A stretch of 49,149 nucleotides of DNA, from positions 1 to 49,149 of the forward strand of contig NZ_CP021919.1 in NCBI RefSeq assembly GCF_002814095.1, in the 5' to 3' direction. This document shows, one piece after another, positions 40,049 through 46,722 of the stretch. This DNA comes from Sagittula sp. P11 (GTDB taxonomy: Bacteria; Pseudomonadota; Alphaproteobacteria; Rhodobacterales; Rhodobacteraceae). Numbering within the stretch: the first letter of the stretch is position 1; every line of letters starts with the position of its first letter. The notes below the pieces were generated by a model. That model did not search any database, was not told the DNA's origin, and was given only the letters and a program-made list of their open reading frames with translations. The position numbers and the translations under genes were made by a program.

Positions 40049-41230
40049 ATGGCGGGAACTGAGCCCATCCATATCAATACCCGTATCCGCGAAAACGCGG
40101 GGAACCTGGCAGGTGCGCTCGAACAGCACCTCCTGAAAAGCTTTGCCCCCGACGCGCGCAAGCAGCTCCGCCTGTTCTCCGCCGGAGAGGCCGCCGACCT
40201 GCTCGGCATTTCCCCCAGCTTCCTGCGCAAGCTCCATTTCGAGGAACGCGTGCCCGAGGTCCAGACCTCTGCCGGCGGCCGCCGCTCCTACTCCGCCGAC
40301 GACCTGCTGACAATCCGCCGCATTCTCGAGGACAACTCCCGCACCACCGGCACGTACCTCAAGGGCCGGCGCGAGGGCGACAAGGTGCAGGTGCTCAGCT
40401 TCCTGAACTTCAAGGGCGGCTCGGGCAAGACGACCTCCTCGATCCACGCCGCGCAGCGCCTCGCGCTCAAGGGCTACCGGGTGCTCGCCGTCGACATCGA
40501 CCCGCAGGCCTCGCTTACCTCGCTCTTCGGGTTCCAGCCGGAATACGACTTCCTGCACTCCGGGTCGATCTACGACGCGATCCGCTACGAGGACCCCCTG
40601 CCCTTCTCCGAGATCATCCAGGAAACCTATTTCCCCGGTCTCCACCTCGCCCCGGGCGGGCTGATCCTGCAGGAGTTCGAGCACGAGACGCCGACTGCGC
40701 TGCGCAACAACATCCAGCCCGCCTTCTACGCCCGCATGGCCGCCGCCCTGCAGGAGGTCGAGGACCGCTACGACGTCATCATCTTCGACTGCCCGCCGCA
40801 GCTTGGCTACCTGACCATGTCCGCGCTCTGCGCCTCCACCGGGATCCTGATCACCGTGGTGCCGAACATGCTCGACGTCGCCTCCATGTCGCAGTTCCTG
40901 CAGATGAGCGCCGACCTGCTCGACGTGGTGTCGAACGCCGGTGCGCGGATGGAGTTCGACTTCCTCCGCTTCCTCATCAACCGCTACGAACCGCAGGACG
41001 GCCCGCAGCAGCAGGTGGTCGCCTTCCTCCGCAACCTCTTCGGCAGCGAGGTCATGGTCGCGCCCATGCTGAAATCCACCGCGATTTCCGACGCAGGACT
41101 GACCCAGCAGACCATCTACGAGGTCGAGCGCAGCGCCTTCCACCGGTCCACCTACGACCGCGCGATAGAGTCGCTGAACGCCGTGAACGACGAGATCGAG
41201 GCACTGATGCAGCAGGCATGGGGACGCTGA
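40049..41230 (+). CDS. repA: Plasmid partitioning protein RepA (ParA-type ATPase of repABC)
   Basis: 393 aa from the ATG at 40049, with GAGGCGG in front; a TTG at 39983 would give a 22-residue extension. An N-terminal DNA-binding region (residues 43-90: 'FSAGEAADLLGISPSFLRKLHF', then 'GRRSYSADDLLTIRRIL') precedes the deviant Walker A KGGSGKTTS (122-130), 'VLAVDIDPQASLTSLFG' (Walker A') and 'YDVIIFDCPPQLGYLT' (Walker B). RepA is the partition ATPase and, with RepB, represses the repABC promoter. Length and order (A, B, C) match the repABC family. It ends one base before repB starts. Confidence 0.95.
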   Translation: MAGTEPIHINTRIRENAGNLAGALEQHLLKSFAPDARKQLRLFSAGEAADLLGISPSFLRKLHFEERVPEVQTSAGGRRSYSADDLLTIRRILEDNSRTTGTYLKGRREGDKVQVLSFLNFKGGSGKTTSSIHAAQRLALKGYRVLAVDIDPQASLTSLFGFQPEYDFLHSGSIYDAIRYEDPLPFSEIIQETYFPGLHLAPGGLILQEFEHETPTALRNNIQPAFYARMAAALQEVEDRYDVIIFDCPPQLGYLTMSALCASTGILITVVPNMLDVASMSQFLQMSADLLDVVSNAGARMEFDFLRFLINRYEPQDGPQQQVVAFLRNLFGSEVMVAPMLKSTAISDAGLTQQTIYEVERSAFHRSTYDRAIESLNAVNDEIEALMQQAWGR

Positions 41231-41231
41231 C

Positions 41232-42194
41232 ATGGCACGCAAGGGGATTCTGACCACCGGCAACGCAACCGAGACCGCGCAGCCTTCGCGGCGTCCCAGC
41301 CCCACCGCCCCGCGCGGCACCGTGGGCGCGCTGCAAAGCTCGCTCACCCGCCTGCAGGAAAGCGCCGTGCAGGAGATCGAGGCCGAGCGCATCGTCGATG
41401 CGGGTGTGGCCGACCGCCTGGGCGACGATCCCGTGGCGGACGAGGCGCTGCAAGACAGCCTGAAGACCTACGGCCAGCAGGTGCCGGTGCTGGTGCGCCC
41501 CCATGCCGGGCAGCCGGGCCAGTTCGAGATCGTCTATGGCCGCCGCCGGGTCCGCGCGCTGCGCGCGCTCGGCCTGCCGGTCAAGGCCATGGTGCGGCAC
41601 CTCGACGACCAGGCGCTGGTGCTGGCCCAGGGCCAGGAGAACACCGCCCGCAAGGATCTGTCGTTCATCGAAAAGGCCAGCTTTGCCGCCCAGCTCGACG
41701 CGCTGGATTACGACCGGCAGACAATCGCCGCGGCGCTGTCGATCGACCTGCCCATGGTCAGCCGGATGCTGCGCGTGGGCCGGGCCTTCGACATCGGCTT
41801 CCTGCGCCACATCGGTTCGGCCCCGGGGATCGGGCGCGAACGCTGGCTGAAGCTGGAGGAGGCGATGCAGCGCCCCGCCATGGCCGACAAGGTGGAGGCC
41901 TGCCTGCCGCTTCTGGCCGACATCGCCGACAGCGACACCCGGTTCGAACAGGTGCTGGCCTGGGCCAGCGACGCCCCCAGCCCGCTGAAACCCCGCGCTG
42001 CCACGGGCCGTGCGCGCAAGGTCGTCAGCGAGGCCGGATATGAAATCGGCAAGATCCGGCATGGCGACAAGGGGCTGGTGCTGACCGTGCCGCACGGCGA
42101 CGCGCCGGAGTTCGCCCGCTGGGTCGACGCCCAGGCAGAAGACATCGTCAAGGATCTTTACGACCGCTGGATCAAGTCGCGGTCGGAAGACTGA
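41232..42194 (+). CDS. repB: Plasmid partitioning protein RepB (ParB-type)
   Basis: 320 aa. The ParB/Srx nuclease-like core shows 'VADEALQDSLKTYGQQVPVLVRPH' and the arginine box 'YGRRRVRALRALG', 'GQENTARKDLSFIEKASFAAQL', and a helix-turn-helix at 'IAAALSIDLPMVSRMLRVG'. The C-terminus would dimerise. RepB binds parS and helps RepA move plasmid copies; the two palindromes at 43409-43471 are likely sites. It is translated right after repA (1-base gap). Confidence 0.95.
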   Translation: MARKGILTTGNATETAQPSRRPSPTAPRGTVGALQSSLTRLQESAVQEIEAERIVDAGVADRLGDDPVADEALQDSLKTYGQQVPVLVRPHAGQPGQFEIVYGRRRVRALRALGLPVKAMVRHLDDQALVLAQGQENTARKDLSFIEKASFAAQLDALDYDRQTIAAALSIDLPMVSRMLRVGRAFDIGFLRHIGSAPGIGRERWLKLEEAMQRPAMADKVEACLPLLADIADSDTRFEQVLAWASDAPSPLKPRAATGRARKVVSEAGYEIGKIRHGDKGLVLTVPHGDAPEFARWVDAQAEDIVKDLYDRWIKSRSED

Positions 42195-42236
42195 ACCGAA
42201 ACCCGAGCAGACAACAAAGGAGGCACGAGCCCGGAC

Positions 42237-42287
42237 AAAAGAAAAGCCCCCCAGGACAAATCCCGGAGAGCTCTCTCATTTCTCGCA
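42237..42287 (-). ncRNA. Antisense counter-transcribed RNA (ctRNA / incompatibility RNA) of repABC
   Basis: In the repB-repC gap, a minus-strand promoter is followed by about 50 bases ending in a terminator. GCTCTCCGGGA (complement of 42261-42271) can pair with TCCTGGGGGGC (complement of 42246-42256), 11 pairs including G:T, loop TTTG, then a TTTTCTTTT tract (complement of 42237-42245). Position, strand and size match the known repABC antisense RNA that limits RepC synthesis and determines incompatibility. The exact start (about 42285-42287) is inferred from the -10. Confidence 0.78.
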
Positions 42288-42293
42288 CTCTTG

Positions 42294-42322
42294 AGATAGC
42301 CGTTCCCCCCTGATCCTGTCAA
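42294..42322 (-). promoter_or_regulatory. Promoter of the repABC antisense RNA
   Basis: Minus strand TTGACA (42322-42317), a 17-base spacer, and CTATCT (42299-42294). This is the best-matching promoter in the window and close to the alphaproteobacterial consensus. A strong constitutive promoter is expected for a ctRNA. Confidence 0.78.
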
Positions 42323-42324
42323 CG

Positions 42325-42353
42325 CCACCGATTCGGTGGAGCGGTCTTTTTTT
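42325..42353 (+). terminator. Attenuator-like hairpin and T run in the repC leader
   Basis: CCACCG (42325-42330), loop ATT, CGGTGG (42334-42339), then a seven-T run (42347-42353), 19 bases before the repC ATG. In repABC plasmids the ctRNA favours a stem-loop in this leader that stops transcription or hides the repC start. This hairpin is the likely element. The T run begins 7 bases after the stem, so its efficiency as a terminator is uncertain. Confidence 0.62.
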
Positions 42354-42371
42354 GTCTTTCGTGAACTGAAA

Positions 42372-43433
42372 ATGACGGAACTGTCCCGAATCCGCTTCGG
42401 GCAGCCTGTCGGGATGTGCCCGGAGGCCGGCCCTGCGCCCGCCGACAAGTGGGCCATCCTCGACGCGCTGACCCATGCCGCCGAGGACTTCGGCCTCAAT
42501 CACCGGACACTGGGTGTGCTGCGCGCGCTCCTGACCTTCTTCCCCGACCGCGCCCTGCCCGCCGATCGCGGCGCCGGGGTGGTCTACCCGTCGAACCGCG
42601 TGCTCGCAGAGCGGCTGAACGGTATGCCGGAAAGCACGCTGCGCCGGCACCTTGCCACGCTGGTCCGCTCCGGGCTGGTGGACCGCCACGACAGCGCCAA
42701 CCGCAAGAGGTTCGCGCGGTTCGGCGGTGTGGCCTTCGGCTTCGACCTGAGCCCCCTCGCCCGCTATGCAGAGGCGCTGCAGGCCGCCGCCGACCGCGCG
42801 CTGGCACGTCGTGCCCAGGCGGACGCCTTGCGCGCCCGGATCGCCGCCGTCCGGCAACGGCTGCTGGAGGACGGCTGCGACGCGGCCGATCCGCTGATCG
42901 AGGATGCCCGCCTCTGCCAGCGCCGCAAGCTGCCCTTGGAAGAGCTGGAGGCGCTTGCGCAGGCCCTGGACAACCGGCTGACAACCGCCCTGCCCGCAGC
43001 CGGAATGAGCGCCAGCGACAGCCGGAATGAGCGGCACATACAGACTACAGATCAATCCGAATCTGTATCTTCCGTGGACATCCGCGACAGTGACGAGACG
43101 CCTGCCCTGTCGGAGGTGCTGGACAGTTGCCATGAATACCAGAGCTTCTTTCCAACGCGGAACCCGGACTGGCCGACGCTGGTCTCCGTGGCGGAGCGGT
43201 TGCATCCGATGATGGGCATAGACACCCAAGTCTTTGCCGAAGCACGGCAGAGGATGGGCGCAGAGCGGGCCGCAACGGTGCTGCTCTGCATGCTGGAGAC
43301 GATGGACAGGATCCGGAAACCGGGGGCCTATCTGAGGGCGCTGTGCCAGCGGGCGGACCGGGGTCTGCTGAACCTTGGCGGGATGCTGAAGGCCGCAAGC
43401 GGCGCGCGATTGTCAGCTGACAATTTCGGATGA
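42372..43433 (+). CDS. repC: Replication initiator RepC
   Basis: 353 aa from the ATG at 42372; a frame from 42336 would start within the attenuator hairpin. Little ribosome site is visible, in line with tight control. The N-terminal winged-helix region is clear: 'DKWAILDALTHAAEDFGLNHRTLGVLRALLTFFP' and 'YPSNRVLAERLNGMPESTLRRHLATLVRSGLVDRHDS'. A variable middle holds the presumed origin, and a C-terminal part has 'WPTLVSVAERLHPMMGID' and 'KPGAYLRALCQRADRGLLNLGGML'. RepC opens and loads the origin lying inside its own gene. Slightly shorter than many RepC proteins (about 400 aa). The last codons carry the first parS-like palindrome. Confidence 0.94.
   Translation: MTELSRIRFGQPVGMCPEAGPAPADKWAILDALTHAAEDFGLNHRTLGVLRALLTFFPDRALPADRGAGVVYPSNRVLAERLNGMPESTLRRHLATLVRSGLVDRHDSANRKRFARFGGVAFGFDLSPLARYAEALQAAADRALARRAQADALRARIAAVRQRLLEDGCDAADPLIEDARLCQRRKLPLEELEALAQALDNRLTTALPAAGMSASDSRNERHIQTTDQSESVSSVDIRDSDETPALSEVLDSCHEYQSFFPTRNPDWPTLVSVAERLHPMMGIDTQVFAEARQRMGAERAATVLLCMLETMDRIRKPGAYLRALCQRADRGLLNLGGMLKAASGARLSADNFG
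42998..43068 (+). repeat. Iteron-like repeats and inverted repeats inside repC (candidate oriV)
   Basis: AGCCGGAATGAGCG occurs twice as a direct repeat (42998-43011 and 43020-43033), exactly 22 bases apart, about two helical turns. It is followed at once by a less GC-rich stretch with ATACAGA (43038-43044) and TCTGTAT (43062-43068) as an inverted repeat, and ACAGAT (43047-43052) with ATCTGT (43061-43066). The origin of repABC plasmids lies in an AT-richer part of repC, so this is the best candidate. Confidence 0.6.
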
Positions 43434-43471
43434 CACCGGCGCGCCTCCGGCTGAATTGTCAGCTGACAATT
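43409..43471. repeat. Two parS-like palindromes at the repC 3' end
   Basis: ATTGTCAGCTGACAAT (43409-43424) and AATTGTCAGCTGACAATT (43454-43471) are perfect palindromes of 16 and 18 bp, with centres 46 bases apart. The first lies in the last codons of repC. Centromere sites of repABC plasmids are short palindromes with a GC centre near the rep genes, bound by RepB; these fit in size, place and central C-x-GC-x-G pattern. Confidence 0.72.
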
Positions 43472-43497
43472 TCCATGGCGCACACCTGTGCCCCATG

Positions 43498-44220
43498 TCA
43501 GCGGCGGTCGCGCCCCTGTTGCCAGCGTTCGAAATCGCGCTGTGCGGTTTCCAGCGTCTCGATGTTGAGGGTTCGTGTCACCAGCGCACGGTTCAGCGCC
43601 CGCACCCGTTTGTTCAGCGGCATGTCGTCAGAGGCCTCGTCGTCCACGCCGAGCTTTTCGTAAAGCGACAGGAGCCGGTTCTGCACGGTGCGCAGGGACA
43701 TGCCGCGGCGTTCGGCGATGATGCGGTCCTGAAGCCCGATGGCGAGGTCCAAGAGCACCGCGAACTCGCTGTCGTCGAGCGTGTTCCGGGGAGAGGCGGC
43801 GCGGCGTTGCAGCCGGTGGATTTCCCGGTCGACCATGATCTGCCCTTCGACCAGCACGGCGCGCAGGGCCAGCTTCAGCCGGTCGCGGGGCGCGGTCTTC
43901 AGCAGGTAGCCGTAGGCGCTGTCCTCCGGCACGATGGCGGCAATGCCGCGCAGGTAGGCCTCGTCCGCGTAGTTCGACCAGAAGAGGATGCGGGTCTCGG
44001 GCCGTTCGGTCCAGAGGGTGCGGGCCGCCTCGATCCCGTTGCGGCGGGACATGCGCAGGTCCATGACCACGGCGTCGATGGCCAAGGCGCGGGCCTCGTG
44101 CTCGGCCTCTTCGCCGTTCACCGCGTGGAAGATTTCGGTGACTTCGGGGAGGGTCTCGGCCAGCACGTCCTCCATGTAGGAGGCGTGGAACTGGTCGTCC
44201 TCGACAAGCAGAACCCTCAT
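43498..44220 (-). CDS. Response regulator, NarL/LuxR-type
   Basis: 240 aa. Receiver domain: acidic pocket 'VEDDQ', phospho-acceptor Asp54 in 'VVMDLRMS', and Lys in 'YLLKTAPRD'. C-terminal LuxR-type helix-turn-helix: 'LLDLAIGLQDRIIAERRGMSLRTVQNRLLSLYEKLGV' (about residues 155-195), with a 45-residue tail. Its ATG overlaps the kinase stop (ATGA), so the two form a two-component pair. It is divergent (through the kinase) from a sugar ABC transporter and probably binds the TTGCGG palindromes at 45423-45502. Confidence 0.88.
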   Translation of the reverse strand: MRVLLVEDDQFHASYMEDVLAETLPEVTEIFHAVNGEEAEHEARALAIDAVVMDLRMSRRNGIEAARTLWTERPETRILFWSNYADEAYLRGIAAIVPEDSAYGYLLKTAPRDRLKLALRAVLVEGQIMVDREIHRLQRRAASPRNTLDDSEFAVLLDLAIGLQDRIIAERRGMSLRTVQNRLLSLYEKLGVDDEASDDMPLNKRVRALNRALVTRTLNIETLETAQRDFERWQQGRDRR

Positions 44221-45383
44221 GGCCCGGTCCTCAGAGTGACGCGGACGACGGTGCCGTGATCGGCCTCGATATCCAGCCCGGCCGAGATCAGCCGCGCCCG
44301 GGTGCGCATGTGCATGAGGCCGGACTGGCGGGCGGGCGCGGCGGGTATGCCGCAGCCGTCGTCGCGCACGGTGATTGTCAGCAGGGCAGGGGCCGGATGC
44401 TCGACCGTCACGGAGATCCGGCTGGCGCCGGCGTGTCGGGTGGCGTTGTTGATCGCTTCCTGCGTGATGTGGAACAGCGCGGTGCGCACGGTGGGGTCGA
44501 GCGCGTCCGGCACCCCGTCCGTCAGGTCGTCAACCTCAAGTTGCGCCCCGGATTCGCCCGAGGCGCGTTCCAGGTGGACGCGGACGGCATGGGCGAAGCC
44601 GAACAGTTCCAGCAGGGTGGGCACGGCGGTGTCGATGATCCGGCGCAGGTCGTCGATTGTCTGCCGGAGGCGCGAGGCCAGCACGTCGCGGGGCAGGGGG
44701 CGGTCGCCGGTCGCCTCGCGCAGGAGGCGGGACAGGTCGGCGAGCGTCTGGTCGTGCAGGTCCATGCCGACGCGCTGGCGCTCTGCCTCGAGCGCGCGGG
44801 TCAGTTCCAGCGCGCCGCGGCGCAGCCCCTCGTCGCCGGTGGCGGAGCGGGGCAGGCGCCGCGCCCGGTCCGAGCGGTGCAGGATGTGGAACCACGGCGA
44901 GAGCACGTCGGCGATCTGCTGCGCCAGCGCGACCGTCTGTGCGTCGTAGAGCCCTCGGGTCGAATGGGAGAGGTTCAGCGTGCCGATGATCTCGCCGCGG
45001 ACGCGCATCAGCACGTTCACCCGGGCGCGCAGCTTGTGGTTCAGGATCGGCTCGCAGGTGGCGCCGGGAAAGGTGTAGCGCGGGTCCTGCGTGGCGTCCT
45101 CGGTCAGCATGACCTCGCACTGGCCGAGCAGCAGGTCACGGATCGGCGCGTGGTCGATCCGGCCAGAGGCGCGGGACCAGCGGGTGCGGATGCCGACCTC
45201 GTGGCTGACCACCCAGCCGGGGCGGTCCAGCAGGCAGATGTCGCAATGCGTGAAGGGGATCAGCGCGGCGATGTCACCGGCCACGGCCCCGAGCGCGCCG
45301 GTGATGTCCGTCACGCCGGTGAGCCGCCGCGCGATGTCGAGCAGCGCCACGCCGGTGCGCGGTTCGCCGAGGGTGTCGGCCAT
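44217..45383 (-). CDS. GAF-domain sensor histidine kinase (HisKA_3 / NarX-like)
   Basis: 388 aa from the ATG at 45383 with GGGAGGA in front; the frame continues to 45605 but that part covers the operators. A GAF domain fills about residues 10-165 ('CDICLLDRPGWVVSHEVG', 'VNVLMRVRGEIIGTLNLSH'). There is no membrane segment, so it senses a cytoplasmic signal. The phosphorylated His210 is in 'VGMDLHDQT' (HisKA_3), and the ATPase has 'QEAINNATRHAGASRI' and 'VRDDGCGIP'. The GAF domain has several Cys residues; a redox or small-molecule signal is possible but not shown. Confidence 0.88.
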   Translation of the reverse strand: MADTLGEPRTGVALLDIARRLTGVTDITGALGAVAGDIAALIPFTHCDICLLDRPGWVVSHEVGIRTRWSRASGRIDHAPIRDLLLGQCEVMLTEDATQDPRYTFPGATCEPILNHKLRARVNVLMRVRGEIIGTLNLSHSTRGLYDAQTVALAQQIADVLSPWFHILHRSDRARRLPRSATGDEGLRRGALELTRALEAERQRVGMDLHDQTLADLSRLLREATGDRPLPRDVLASRLRQTIDDLRRIIDTAVPTLLELFGFAHAVRVHLERASGESGAQLEVDDLTDGVPDALDPTVRTALFHITQEAINNATRHAGASRISVTVEHPAPALLTITVRDDGCGIPAAPARQSGLMHMRTRARLISAGLDIEADHGTVVRVTLRTGP

Positions 45384-45422
45384 GTGTCCTCCCTTGTCCG
45401 CGCGGCGCGTAATGGCGCTGCC

Positions 45423-45502
45423 TTGCGCGGTTCCGCAAGTCTGCCCCCGTTGCGGGGGAAATGGAACACCCGAACCCGCAAGTTCGTTGCGGGTTCCCGC
45501 AA
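45423..45502. promoter_or_regulatory. Cluster of TTGCGG/CCGCAA palindromes (candidate response-regulator sites)
   Basis: In the 240-base divergent region between kinase and binding-protein genes: TTGCG-N6-CGCAA (45423-45438); CCCCCG-TTG-CGGGGG (45444-45458); GAACCCGCAA (45472-45481) with TTGCGGGTTC (45487-45496); and TTGCGGG-TT-CCCGCAA (45487-45502), overlapping the previous one. Repeated related palindromes suggest cooperative binding, most likely by the linked response regulator, controlling the transporter and possibly the kinase operon. Confidence 0.6.
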
Positions 45503-45623
45503 CAGGTCTGCGGGCGACAGCCTTTACAGGGGCGGTGGGTATGGCCACCATTCCTCTCGCCGGCCGGGTGGAGAGAACCGGGCGGTCAAAGGTAGTGCGG
45601 CACACGCACAGGGAGGAAAATTC

Positions 45624-46643
45624 ATGAAGACGTTTCTGACGGGCGCGGCGACGCTGGCCCTACTGGCTGGCGCGGCGCATGCGGAAAGCCATCTGGCGGA
45701 CACTTCGGACAAGCGCATCGCGCTGTCCAACAACTACGCGGGCAACTCGTGGCGGCAAGCCATGCTGCAGACCTTCGAGGAGACAGCCGAGGCCGCCGTG
45801 GCCGATGGCGTGGTGGCGGCGGCGGATGCCTTCACCACATCCGAGAACCAGGCCACCGAGCAGGCCGCGCAGATCCAGAACATGATCCTGCAGGGCTACG
45901 ACGCCATCGTGCTGAACGCCGCCTCGCCGACCGCCCTGAACGGTGCGGTTGCCGAGGCCTGCGGCGCCGGGCTGATCGTGGTAAGCTTCGACGGGATCGT
46001 GACGGAGCCCTGCGCCTGGCGGATCGCGGTGGATTTCGCGGCGATGGGCAAGGAAGAGGTCGACTACCTCGCCGGCCGTCTGCCCGACGGCGGCAACCTG
46101 CTGGAGATCCGCGGCCTGGCCGGTGTCTTCGTCGATGACGAGATTTCCAAGGGCATCCACGAGGGTGTGGCGGAACACGACCAGTTCGAGATCGTCGGTT
46201 CGGTCCACGGTGACTGGGCGCAGGACGTGGCGCAGAAGGCGGTTGCGGGCATCCTGCCCTCGCTGCCCGAGATCGTGGGCGTCGTGACCCAGGGCGGTGA
46301 CGGCTACGGTGCGGCGCAGGCCTTCGAGGCCGCGGGCCGTGATACGCCGCTGATCGTGCTGGGCAACCGCCAGGACGAGCTGAAGTGGTGGGCTGAGCAG
46401 CGCGACGCCAACGGCTACGAGACGCTGTCGCTGTCGATCGCGCCCGGTGTCGCCTCGCTGGCGTTCTGGGTGGCGCAGCAGATCCTCGCGGGTGAAGAGG
46501 TGCCGAAGGACCTGACCGTGCCGTTCCTGAAGATCACGCAGGACGATCTGGACAGCGCGCTGGAAACCACGCCCGAGGGCTCTGTGGCGAATGTCAGCTA
46601 CACGCTGGAAGACGCGCAGGCGGTGATTTCCGAAGCAAAGTGA
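45624..46643 (+). CDS. Sugar-type ABC transporter substrate-binding protein
   Basis: 339 aa with a clear AGGGAGGA ribosome site and signal peptide ('MKTFLTGAATLALLAGAAHA'). The frame is open far upstream but only this start makes sense. A ribose-binding fold is shown by 'IALSNNYAGNSWRQAMLQTFEETAEAAV', 'QIQNMILQGYDAIVLNAASPTALNGAV', 'VVSFDGIVTEPCAWRIAVDFAAMGKEEVDYLAGRL' and 'GVVTQGGDGYGAAQAF'. It is the first gene of the two-component-regulated transporter. Trp and acidic residues line the likely ligand site; ligand unknown. Confidence 0.9.
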   Translation: MKTFLTGAATLALLAGAAHAESHLADTSDKRIALSNNYAGNSWRQAMLQTFEETAEAAVADGVVAAADAFTTSENQATEQAAQIQNMILQGYDAIVLNAASPTALNGAVAEACGAGLIVVSFDGIVTEPCAWRIAVDFAAMGKEEVDYLAGRLPDGGNLLEIRGLAGVFVDDEISKGIHEGVAEHDQFEIVGSVHGDWAQDVAQKAVAGILPSLPEIVGVVTQGGDGYGAAQAFEAAGRDTPLIVLGNRQDELKWWAEQRDANGYETLSLSIAPGVASLAFWVAQQILAGEEVPKDLTVPFLKITQDDLDSALETTPEGSVANVSYTLEDAQAVISEAK

Positions 46644-46655
46644 CGTAAGGGCATG

Positions 46656-46692
46656 CGCGCCCCGCACCGTCGTCCGGCGGGGGCGGGGCGCG
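46656..46692 (+). other. 10-bp GC hairpin between binding-protein and ATPase genes
   Basis: CGCGCCCCGC (46656-46665) pairs perfectly with GCGGGGCGCG (46683-46692) around a 17-base loop, with only TTT after it. This is a common way to protect the binding-protein mRNA and let only part of transcription pass to the ATPase and permeases. Confidence 0.6.
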
Positions 46693-46722
46693 TTTCCCGG
46701 CACGTCCTGACATGGGGACCGG

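Noticed and set aside
44256-45623. Open frame joining upstream DNA to the sugar-binding protein (795 aa in total)
   Set aside because: The extra 456 residues are antisense to the kinase gene and the signal peptide starts at 45624 behind a strong ribosome site.
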